Shown here: in pieces, positions 51,371 through 58,612 of the stretch
Numbering within the stretch: position 1 is the stretch's first letter
Layout of the letters: every line of letters begins with the position of its first letter
Assembly (NCBI GenBank): GCA_016716065.1
Contig: JADJXA010000001.1
Coordinates: forward strand, 248,001 to 312,000
From: Candidatus Leptovillus gracilis
GTDB taxonomy: Bacteria; Chloroflexota; Anaerolineae; Promineifilales; Promineifilaceae
Direction of reading: 5' to 3'
Length of the DNA: 64,000 nucleotides
Position numbers and translations under genes: made by a program
The notes under the pieces: generated by a model
Database searches by the model: none
Told to the model about the DNA's origin: nothing
What the model saw: only the letters and a program-made list of their open reading frames with translations

Positions 51371-51910
51371 ATGAAAGAATACGTGTCCGACTTGTACGAT
51401 AAAATCAAAGGCGAGTCCAGCGGCCTGGGCAACTTGCTTGCCAAAGTGCCCGGTCTCGGCGGCTACATGGAACGCAGCCGCCGCCGCGAAGCCGACCAAA
51501 TTCTGCGTGATACCATCTCCAGCCACCTGGAAGCCTCCCGCCTCACCCTCAGCAGTGTCCACCAAGAACTTGGCCGCGACATCATCAAAGCGATGGACCA
51601 CGCCGAATCTCTGGGGCGCGCCGACAACATGCTCATGGGCCTTATCGGCAAAATTAAAGACGCGCCACAAGGTTATGCCGGTTTCTTCGACGCCATCAAA
51701 GTCAAAGAAGAAGACCTGGCCCGCATCTACGCCTTCGACGAAAGCATGTTAAACCACGCTGATGAAATAGACGCCAGCATAGACGCCCTGACCAAAGCGG
51801 TCCGCGACGATGGCGACATCAACAGCACCATCCGCCGCCTGACCACCGTCTTGCAAGCCGCCAATCAAGATTTTGCCGGCCGCAACGAAGTGATCATGGG
51901 CATCAGTTAA
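51371..51910 (+). CDS. Conserved helical protein, unknown function, paired with SPFH protein
   Basis: 179 residues, almost wholly helical and hydrophilic: MKEYVSDLYDKIKGESSGLG, YMERSRRREADQILRDTISSHLEASRLTLSSVHQEL, then several amphipathic helices. No signal peptide or membrane helix. No family is recognised beyond its position directly before the SPFH gene (49 bp). It could be a membrane-peripheral or scaffold protein working with it. The stop codon TAA opens a short heptamer run (TAAGAAT TGATAAT TGACGAA). Confidence 0.6.
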   Translation: MKEYVSDLYDKIKGESSGLGNLLAKVPGLGGYMERSRRREADQILRDTISSHLEASRLTLSSVHQELGRDIIKAMDHAESLGRADNMLMGLIGKIKDAPQGYAGFFDAIKVKEEDLARIYAFDESMLNHADEIDASIDALTKAVRDDGDINSTIRRLTTVLQAANQDFAGRNEVIMGIS

Positions 51911-51959
51911 GAATTGATAATTGACGAATACAGATTACGCAACAAAGGAGTAAAACCCA

Positions 51960-53021
51960 ATGGCTCAGATATTTGACCGAGTTGCCATAGACGCCTGGCA
52001 GCGTGACGAACTAGTGCAGAAATTCCCGCCCGGCGGGCTGGGCGATATTAAGATGGGTTCCCAACTCATCGTCAACCCCGGCGAGACCTGCGTCTTTGTA
52101 CGCGGCGGTGAACCGATGGGCACATTCACCCCCGGCCGACACACCCTGACCACCGAAAACATCCCCCTGCTGACGAATATGATAGAGCGCGGGCTGTTTG
52201 GCGGTAAAAATGTCTTCACCGCCGACGTTTATTTTGTCAAAACCACCGACATTACCATGAAATGGGGCACTGCTAACCCCATCATCGTCGAACATCCGCA
52301 GCGCTCGCCGGGGGCCAGCGCCATTGTTGGCAACGGAACCTATGTCACCAAAGTAAAAGACCCCTGGCGCTTCCTGAACGCCATGGACGCCTTCCGCAAC
52401 AGCACACGCCAGGACGAAGTAAAAAACCGTCTCGACCCGATGCTGGGCGTGATGATGCAAGACAAGCTCAGCGAACTGGCTATCGCCAAAAACCTGGGGC
52501 CGGCGCAGTTGCAATCCTTCTCCAAAGAGATCAACGACCTGCTCGCCGGGCTGCTGCAAGAGGAATTCGACGCCATCGGCATGGTGCTGGTGGACTTCAA
52601 CATCCGTCTGGCGCTGCATCCCAAATCGCTGGAAGTGGTCACCAACATGGGCTACGGAACCAGCTACACCGCCAAACAACAGGCCGACGCCTTTGTCGCG
52701 GCCGCTTCCAATCCGGCCGGCGGTTCGATGGGCGATATTGGCATTGGGGCGATGGGCATGGCGGCGATGCAAAACCTGCAAAACCAGCAGGCATGGCAGC
52801 AGCAGCAAGCCCAACAAACGCAGCCTGCTGCCCCGGCCGCCCCGGCTGGTGGTTCGGCCGCCGCGCCAGATGTCATGACCCCCGGACAGGCCGCCCAAAT
52901 CTTGCAGGTGACGGAAGAGGACATATTGGCCGCCATTCAGGATGGTTCGCTGAAGGCCAGAAAAATTGGCAACGCTTACCGCATCAGCAAAGCGGCTCTG
53001 GATGAGTTCCTGGCTGGCTGA
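51960..53021 (+). CDS. SPFH/Band7 protein with C-terminal excisionase-type helix-turn-helix
   Basis: 353 residues. Residues 1-250 are an SPFH domain of the virion-core/YdjI type (GSQLIVNPGETCVFVRGGEPMGTFTPGRHTLTTENIPLL, ..DVYFVKTTDITMKWGTANPI.., DPWRFLNAMDAFRN). A Gln/Ala/Pro-rich linker (QQQQAQQTQPAAPAAPAGG) follows. Residues ~305-353 (MTPGQAAQILQVTEEDILAAIQDG...GNAYRISKAALDEFL) match the small MerR/excisionase helix-turn-helix. SPFH proteins form membrane-associated rings; why one carries a DNA-binding-type domain is unclear. AAGGAG lies 9 bp before the ATG. Confidence 0.85.
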   Translation: MAQIFDRVAIDAWQRDELVQKFPPGGLGDIKMGSQLIVNPGETCVFVRGGEPMGTFTPGRHTLTTENIPLLTNMIERGLFGGKNVFTADVYFVKTTDITMKWGTANPIIVEHPQRSPGASAIVGNGTYVTKVKDPWRFLNAMDAFRNSTRQDEVKNRLDPMLGVMMQDKLSELAIAKNLGPAQLQSFSKEINDLLAGLLQEEFDAIGMVLVDFNIRLALHPKSLEVVTNMGYGTSYTAKQQADAFVAAASNPAGGSMGDIGIGAMGMAAMQNLQNQQAWQQQQAQQTQPAAPAAPAGGSAAAPDVMTPGQAAQILQVTEEDILAAIQDGSLKARKIGNAYRISKAALDEFLAG

Positions 53022-53031
53022 AAGCCACCAC

Positions 53032-53127
53032 TGAGTAATCGTCTAAGAATAACTTCCTGTTTTTTAGATTGGACCAATCTTGGAGATTGGTCCAATCTGG
53101 GCCATGCCATTTCTAGATGATCACTTA
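53032..53127. repeat. MITE-like palindromic element, copy D
   Basis: Core AGATTGGACCAATCT (53066-53080), TGG, AGATTGGTCCAATCT (53084-53098). The left end TGAGTAATCGTCTAAGAATA and right end TTCTAGATGATCACTTA are imperfect inverted repeats. It is the reverse complement of copy B (15226-15320) over nearly its full length. Confidence 0.78.
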
Positions 53128-53150
53128 GTCAGATTATCGAAGTGACGTTT

Positions 53151-53193
53151 GCATCCTCGTAGGCGAACGGTGGGCATCTGAGGATGCCCACCG
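53151..53193 (+). promoter_or_regulatory. Mutually exclusive stems (possible attenuator or leader RNA)
   Basis: GCATCCTC (53151-53158) can pair with GAGGATGC (53180-53187). Alternatively CGGTGGGCATC (53168-53178) can pair with GATGCCCACCG (53183-53193). The two pairings share bases 53183-53187, so only one can form. Downstream is the 53235-53265 hairpin, then the kinase-like gene. Function unproven; it could also be a dispersed repeat. Confidence 0.45.
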
Positions 53194-53234
53194 CCTCAAT
53201 GTTGATCTACTCATAGTTCGATGGGAGTGATTAC

Positions 53235-53265
53235 ACCTCCGGGAGATGGCTTATCTCCCGGAGGT
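53235..53265 (+). terminator. Strong hairpin before the CTP-transferase gene (possible terminator)
   Basis: ACCTCCGGGAGAT, loop GGCTT, ATCTCCCGGAGGT: 13 perfect pairs followed by TGTGTTGTAT, which is U-rich but not a clean U-tract. It may terminate upstream transcription or act with the alternative stems at 53151-53193. Confidence 0.5.
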
Positions 53266-53293
53266 TGTGTTGTATAGGAATAGAGAGAAAACG

Positions 53294-54097
53294 ATGTTGT
53301 TGAATATGAATCCATTGGGGCCAAATCTGGCCTTTGTATGGGATGTGATTGCCCTGGTGTTGACCTTTGTGGTGATTCAGACGTTGGTGCTGGTGAATGG
53401 CGTTTTGCAAAAGCGGGAAATACTGCCAACGTACATCACGCGCAAGGTCATCCACATATTTGCCGCGCCGCTGTACGTGGTTTGCTGGATGTTGTTTTCT
53501 GGCGATGCGGCCAGCCGGTATCTGGCGATGGTGGTGCCGCTGGCGTTTATTGGGCAGTTTGCGGCGATTGGCTTGGGGCTGCGCAAAGATGAGGCGTTTG
53601 TCAATTCGATGTCGCGCACCGGCAACCCGCGTGAACTGCTGGGCGGCACGATGCACTACGCCATTGTGATGTTTGTCTGTACGATTTTGTTTTTTGAAAC
53701 GGCCGTGCCCAACACCACCCCTAACCCGGCCGCCCTGCTCATTCTGGGGGCGCTGGCCGGCGGCGATGGCCTGGCCGACATTATCGGCCGGCGCTATGGC
53801 AAAGGGCGCACTTTTGGCCGGGCCGGGTCGCAGAAAAGCGTGCCTGGCTCCATCGCCATGTTTGTCGGCGCGGCGGGCATGTCGTTGATTCTGGTGGCGC
53901 TGTTCAGCATCAACACCAACCTGTCTGTGGGCATGGTACTGCTGCCCACGCTGCTGCTCAGTCTGCTGGCGACCATCGTCGAGGCGGTTTCGCCCAAAGG
54001 TCTGGACAATTACACCATCGCGCTGGCGGTGGTGGTGGGCATTGTCGTTTTGTCGCTGGCGGGGATGTGGCCGTTTGCGCCGTTGTTTACGCTGTAG
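53294..54097 (+). CDS. Phytol/dolichol kinase-like membrane enzyme (CTP-transferase family)
   Basis: 267 residues from ATG 53294, with about seven helices. Family marks: THRK-type motif ITRKVIHIFAAPLY, GALAGGDGLADIIGRRYGKGRTFGRAGSQKSVPGSIAMF (the nucleotide-binding loop of dolichol/phytol kinases and related CDP-archaeol synthases) and EAVSPKGLDNYTIAL. It likely phosphorylates or activates an isoprenoid alcohol with CTP at the membrane. The neighbouring isopentenyl phosphate kinase supports isoprenoid metabolism. A short degenerate heptamer run (54104-54125) separates the two. Confidence 0.82.
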   Translation: MLLNMNPLGPNLAFVWDVIALVLTFVVIQTLVLVNGVLQKREILPTYITRKVIHIFAAPLYVVCWMLFSGDAASRYLAMVVPLAFIGQFAAIGLGLRKDEAFVNSMSRTGNPRELLGGTMHYAIVMFVCTILFFETAVPNTTPNPAALLILGALAGGDGLADIIGRRYGKGRTFGRAGSQKSVPGSIAMFVGAAGMSLILVALFSINTNLSVGMVLLPTLLLSLLATIVEAVSPKGLDNYTIALAVVVGIVVLSLAGMWPFAPLFTL

Positions 54098-54175
54098 CCG
54101 GGGTTCGGTGTTCAGTGTTCGTGGTCAGTGGGTGGTTTCTTTGATTGAACTGAACGAGGCTTGCAGCAAACAAAT

Positions 54176-54988
54176 ATGAATGATCTGACTGTTCTCAAGT
54201 TGGGCGGGGCGCTGCTGACGGATAAGCGCGCGCCGGATTCGCTGCGGGCGGAGACATTGACGGCCGTTACCCATGAAATCCGCGCCTGTCTGGACGCCGG
54301 GCTGTTGCAGCGGCTGATCGTGGTGACGGGCGTCGGCTCGTTTGGGCATCCGCCGGTGCTGCGTTACAAATTGCACAAAGGCTTCCAATCGCCCGACCAA
54401 CTGCTGGCGCTGACAGAAACGCAAAACAATGTCATGCGCCTGCGCCGGGCGGTGGCTGAAGAGTTTCAGGCGGCCGGCATGCCGGTTTGCCTGATGCTGC
54501 CCAGTTCGTGCATGGCCGCCAGCGGCTTTGCCCACGCCGAGAGCTATCTGACGGCCGTCGCCGGATTCTTGCGCCTGGGCATGGTCCCGCTGTTGGGCGG
54601 CGATGTGCTGGTGGATGATCAGGTGGGCTTCATGGTTTATGGCGGCGACGAGGTGGCCGTGGACCTGGCGCTGCATTTTGGCGCAGACCGGTTAATTTTA
54701 GCCACCCAGGTAGACGGCATCTACGACAAAGACCCACAGCAGCACCCAGACGCCCAGCGTCTGCCCACCCTGTCGCTGAATGGTCCGGGGGAAACGGCCG
54801 TTTCCCTGGACCACCACCCGCTCATAGACGCCAGCGGCGCGATGGCCGGCAAACTGCGGGCCATCCGCCGCGCCGAAGCCGCCCTGGCCGCCGGCCTGGA
54901 AGTCTGGCTCATTTCGATGATGGAACCGGGACGGTTAACGGCCGTCTTGCAAGGCGACCCGGCCGCCGGAACCCGCGTTACCCTTTAA
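54176..54988 (+). CDS. Isopentenyl phosphate kinase
   Basis: 270 residues from ATG 54176 (TTG 54161 is in frame with GAGG directly before it). Amino-acid-kinase fold: VLKLGGALLTDK at the N-terminus, GVGSFGHPP with His58 equivalent to the catalytic His of IPKs, the LLGGDVLVDD loop, LILATQVDGIYDKDP and DASGAMAGKLRAI. It phosphorylates isopentenyl phosphate to isopentenyl diphosphate, the last step of an alternative mevalonate route known from archaea and some Chloroflexota. No mevalonate decarboxylase is in the window. Confidence 0.88.
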   Translation: MNDLTVLKLGGALLTDKRAPDSLRAETLTAVTHEIRACLDAGLLQRLIVVTGVGSFGHPPVLRYKLHKGFQSPDQLLALTETQNNVMRLRRAVAEEFQAAGMPVCLMLPSSCMAASGFAHAESYLTAVAGFLRLGMVPLLGGDVLVDDQVGFMVYGGDEVAVDLALHFGADRLILATQVDGIYDKDPQQHPDAQRLPTLSLNGPGETAVSLDHHPLIDASGAMAGKLRAIRRAEAALAAGLEVWLISMMEPGRLTAVLQGDPAAGTRVTL

Positions 54989-54999
54989 GAAGAGGGGGA

Positions 55000-55085
55000 G
55001 ACATGGAGACATGGAGACATGGAGACATGGAGACAAGGAGAGATGTTTCTCCCAGTCTCCCAGTCTCCCCCTCTCCCAGTCTCTC
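55000..55085. repeat. 8-bp-period array with inverted second arm
   Basis: ACATGGAG repeated five times (about 55002-55040), then after a short gap CTCCCAGT repeated (about 55050-55083). GGAGAC and GTCTCC face each other, so the arms can fold. It lies between the convergent ends of the isopentenyl phosphate kinase and the mosaic glycosidase genes. Confidence 0.85.
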
Positions 55086-58000
55086 TTACAACTCCCGGTT
55101 GCGCACGGCGCGGAAGGCGTTGTAAACGTGGTCTTTGCGACGGCCGTCTTTGTCCACCACCCCGGCGTTACGCATCCAATCCGACCAGGCAAACCAGATG
55201 AGCGCCTGCACCAGATCCGTGTGCCGGTCTTGGACGTGTTTGTACACATCCTTCATGTAATCGCCAATTTCCGCGTAATACTGCGGGCCAATTTCGCCAT
55301 CGTCGGCCACGCCAATTTCAGTGATCCAGAATTTGTAGCCGGGTAGTTCGCGCCGGTAAACATCAAACGCCTGGGCCAGCGTGCCGTATTGGCCGCCCCA
55401 ATCGAAGGGGGCTTTGGTGGCCCAGCGGGTGTAGGGATGGATGCCGATGGCGTCTACGGGCAGTTTGCCGCCAACGGCCGTTTCCACCTTCTTGATATAC
55501 GCGGCCGTCGCCTCCGGTCCCGTCGCCATGCCGTTAAAGATGATGGGCGACGCCGGCGAAGCGGCGCGGATAGCCTGGGCTACAGCCTGGGTGATCAGCG
55601 CCATCTGCGCCGGTTCCAGAAATACCGAAGCGGGGTTGTTTTTCTTGTCCCCCTCGTTCCAAATCTGGTAAGCCACTTTGTCCTCGTAGCGGCGGTAATG
55701 GGTGGCAATCTCTTTGGCTGTCGCCGCCAGGTCTTGGGCGTAGCCCGGCCAATTGTTGGCGCCTGTCCAGGGCGCTTTGCCCCAAATGGTCTCCTGGTTG
55801 ATGATGATGAGCGCTTTGATACCCTGGCGGTTATAGGCGTGAACGATGGGATCATATTGGGCGAAGGCTTTGCGGATGTCGCCCCGCTCGGCGACAACGA
55901 TGCGGGCGTCTACTTTAAAGACAAAACGCACCCAATCCATCCCCTTGAGGTCATCGGTCTCAAACGGATTGCTGTGGGGGGCATCGGGGTTGATGTTGAC
56001 GCCGGTTTGCAGGCTGGACACGGGCACGTCAATGGGCGTGTCAATCGGCGCGGGATTGCCTTTGGTGGAGCGGTAGAAGATGGCAGCGAGAATGGCTTCC
56101 CACAACGGCCGTCCCGCCCGCCCATACCGCTCCTTCAAAGACGCCTCCTGCGCCGGGAGCAGCCAGGGGTCGTTGATGCGGTAATCGTCGCCGTCTTTGC
56201 CCACAATCAACACCCAATGTTGGTCGTTGTCGGTGTACGGCGTATCGCTGGTGAAGTCTACCTGCACCGTCACCGGGCGCCCTTCGGCCAGGCTGGCGTC
56301 TATGCTCTGGATAACTTCTGGGTTGGAGGGCAGCTTACCGCCATAAATCATATCGGTGTAGACATCGGTCAGGGCGTTCCACTTGGTCAGGTTGACGTCA
56401 ATAAAACCACCCTGGCGCACCATCGTGTCGTTGAGCTGCGCCGGTGTAACCTGACGGCCGTACACATTGGCCACCATCGTAAAGCAAGTCAGCAAACAGC
56501 CCCACTTGCCAATGGTGTGATTCGACCCAACATGGCCCAGCCGTTTATCCGCCCAACGCGCATCCCGCTGCGACACCGGGGCCACCACCGAACTGCCCGC
56601 CTGCCAGGGAACCTGAATGCGCACGTAGACAATCTCGCCAAACACCTCGCCGCGATCATCAAACAAGCGCCAATCTTCATAATGGGTTCCCGGCGCGGTT
56701 GGGGCGACCATTTCGATGGCAATATCCACCGTGGCGCCAGGGGCGGCGGACGGCAGCGGCAAACTCTCCTGGGCGGCCATTTTGATGCCGCCCACATAGC
56801 GGATGGTGAAGCCCAGCCCCCAGGCGCGGGTTCCACTGTTTTGCAGCCGCCAGATTTTGGTGAAGGTCTCGCCCGGTTTGAAGGCGGTGTCATCGGGGAT
56901 GGTTACATCAGCGACAAATTTGCTGTTAGACACGCCGGTCGGGTCGGCCACTGGCGGCTGGGCGATGATGCGGGTATAGATGATGTCGCCAAAAAACTGG
57001 CCCTGGCTGTCCTGGAAGCGCCAATCGCTGAAGTGGGTCCCGGCCGTATCGGGCGCGGTCAGGGGGATGGTAATTTCGACTTGTTGGCCGGGTTGGGCGG
57101 CGGGCAGCGGGTGGCTGGTAACGGCCGTCATCGGCTGCCCGGCCACGTGGACCAAACGATAGCCACTGCCCCAGGCTACACGGCCGCTGTTTTCCACCAG
57201 CCAGGTTTTGTTGAACACCGCGCCGCTGGTGATGACGGTATCGTCTAAAATCGTCACGTCGCGCAGGAAACGGCCGTTGGCCTGCGCCGTAACCACCGGC
57301 GGCGACATGGGTGGGTGTTCCGTTGGCGGTTGTTCGGCCGGGTCGGGGACGTCGAACGTGGTAGAGAGCGAAAACTGGGTGATGGGTTGGATGAGCCGTT
57401 GGGCCAGGTTGGCGATACCGGCGAAGCCCGGCCCCAAATACCAGATGGCCGCGCCTAAAACTTCCGGGAAGCGGGCGTAGTATTCGGCGACGGCAGCCAC
57501 GTCGGCCATCGCTTTGGGGACGTGCAGAGGGACCCGTTCGTGGGTCCAGCCCCATTCGGTGATGAGGATAGACGGCCGTTGAATCCGATGTTTGTCGCAG
57601 GCCGCCAGCAGCTTCTCGAAACGGCCAATATGATCGCCGCGCAAGAACCAGATATCCTCGGTCTTAAAGCTGTACTCGTGCAGAGCCACCGACAGCCGGT
57701 CAGGGTGCTGCTGGCACAATTCCAGATAACGCAGCATCCCGTCTGTCTCCCAGGCCCCTTCGTCTGGCGTGCCCGCAGAGTAACCAAAAGCAGAGAATTT
57801 GTAACCATCGGCCAGGGCCATCTGGCCGGTGTGAAAGGCAAATTGGCCGATCCAATCGGCCCAGGCCACCTCTTTGCGCAGCTCGTTGATGGTTTCGATC
57901 CACACCAGTTCTGGGTCCAGTTCTGGCGGTAGGTGGCGTTTGTGCCAGGCCCAATGTTCGGCGGCCGCCTGCTCTGGCTCTTTGTCGTAATCGGGCACGT

Positions 58001-58244
58001 CGGGGTTGCCAGATGGCGGTGTGCTGTCGTCGGCCGGCACAGAGCGGCGGAAGGCCAGCACGTGGGGCACAGCCCCCGGCCGGGCGCGCACCAGCTCCTG
58101 GGCATCAAACAGGCCAGTCATGGCATCGGCTGCTTTGATGACAAAGGGCACGTTGGCCGCGTCCAGCTTTTTCAGATAGTCGCCGATGCCGGTGGCGTTG
58201 CCGCCGCTGGCAGTGTGGAAACCAATTTTGTTAAACGCTTTCAT
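55086..58244 (-). CDS. Mosaic protein: glycosidase barrel, NBR1-type Ig domains, C39-like peptidase, second glycosidase barrel
   Basis: 1052 residues. (a) 1-~300: TIM barrel of clan GH-A style (WIETINELRKEV, ILITEWGWTHERV with two Glu). (b) ~330-540: two NBR1-type Ig domains, each FxxDVTIxDDT...FxKxWxxxNSGxxAWG. (c) ~560-720: C39-like peptidase with Cys583 in KWGCLLTCFTMVAN, His in DQHWVLIVG and an INDPW motif. (d) ~750-1052: second barrel (YQIWNEGDKKNN, KFWITEIGVADD). There is no signal peptide, so secretion would need another route. The bundle could cleave cell-wall or glycoprotein material; the substrate is unknown. Confidence 0.78.
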   Translation of the reverse strand: MKAFNKIGFHTASGGNATGIGDYLKKLDAANVPFVIKAADAMTGLFDAQELVRARPGAVPHVLAFRRSVPADDSTPPSGNPDVPDYDKEPEQAAAEHWAWHKRHLPPELDPELVWIETINELRKEVAWADWIGQFAFHTGQMALADGYKFSAFGYSAGTPDEGAWETDGMLRYLELCQQHPDRLSVALHEYSFKTEDIWFLRGDHIGRFEKLLAACDKHRIQRPSILITEWGWTHERVPLHVPKAMADVAAVAEYYARFPEVLGAAIWYLGPGFAGIANLAQRLIQPITQFSLSTTFDVPDPAEQPPTEHPPMSPPVVTAQANGRFLRDVTILDDTVITSGAVFNKTWLVENSGRVAWGSGYRLVHVAGQPMTAVTSHPLPAAQPGQQVEITIPLTAPDTAGTHFSDWRFQDSQGQFFGDIIYTRIIAQPPVADPTGVSNSKFVADVTIPDDTAFKPGETFTKIWRLQNSGTRAWGLGFTIRYVGGIKMAAQESLPLPSAAPGATVDIAIEMVAPTAPGTHYEDWRLFDDRGEVFGEIVYVRIQVPWQAGSSVVAPVSQRDARWADKRLGHVGSNHTIGKWGCLLTCFTMVANVYGRQVTPAQLNDTMVRQGGFIDVNLTKWNALTDVYTDMIYGGKLPSNPEVIQSIDASLAEGRPVTVQVDFTSDTPYTDNDQHWVLIVGKDGDDYRINDPWLLPAQEASLKERYGRAGRPLWEAILAAIFYRSTKGNPAPIDTPIDVPVSSLQTGVNINPDAPHSNPFETDDLKGMDWVRFVFKVDARIVVAERGDIRKAFAQYDPIVHAYNRQGIKALIIINQETIWGKAPWTGANNWPGYAQDLAATAKEIATHYRRYEDKVAYQIWNEGDKKNNPASVFLEPAQMALITQAVAQAIRAASPASPIIFNGMATGPEATAAYIKKVETAVGGKLPVDAIGIHPYTRWATKAPFDWGGQYGTLAQAFDVYRRELPGYKFWITEIGVADDGEIGPQYYAEIGDYMKDVYKHVQDRHTDLVQALIWFAWSDWMRNAGVVDKDGRRKDHVYNAFRAVRNREL

Positions 58245-58612
58245 GTGGGAACCTTCCTTGTGAATTGTGAACTGTGAATGGTGAATGGTGAAGTTCTTTG
58301 TTTACCGCCCGAATAGCTAAAGGGTATATGATGGCGGGGAGGGCTGTCAACGAAGATCATTAACAAAAACATAACAAATGTCATTTGTTATCCTGGCGCA
58401 AGATGCTACTATTTTAACAGAAGCGATGATCCACATTGACGTTTACCACTGATGTCGTTTTCTATTGACGTTTCGCCGCCTCAATTCCCACTGAACCAGC
58501 GCGTGATCGGCGAATGTTCCCTGTTTAGAACCGCCCAGTTGGCAAACCCGTTTCGCTCATTTATTGTCAGACCCGGTCAGCCCTGACCGGATCACCTAAT
58601 AAGGAGATTCTT
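58245..58612. other. Divergent promoter region with heptamer array and palindrome
   Basis: Heptamers GTGAATT, GTGAACT, GTGAATG x2 (58260-58293) lie just upstream of the mosaic gene. A perfect palindrome lies at 58371-58391, and two copies of ATTGACGTTT (58435-58444, 58464-58473) lie 29 bp apart. Both divergent genes must have promoters here. Confidence 0.65.
58371..58391. promoter_or_regulatory. Perfect 21-bp palindrome, possible operator
   Basis: ATAACAAATG, T, CATTTGTTAT. AT-rich and perfectly symmetric in an intergenic region between divergent genes, as for a dimeric regulator site. The regulator is unknown. Confidence 0.5.

Larger units (their letters stand above)
53022..53293. other. 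Repeat- and hairpin-rich leader region before the CTP-transferase gene
   Basis: Contains MITE-like copy D (53032-53127), two overlapping stems at 53151-53193 and a 13-bp perfect hairpin at 53235-53265. No gene; GC drops locally in the MITE. Confidence 0.7.

Noticed and set aside
55389..57248. Forward open frame of 619 codons opposite the mosaic hydrolase
   Set aside because: No motifs, low-complexity Gly/Arg composition, and the reverse strand encodes clear domains.
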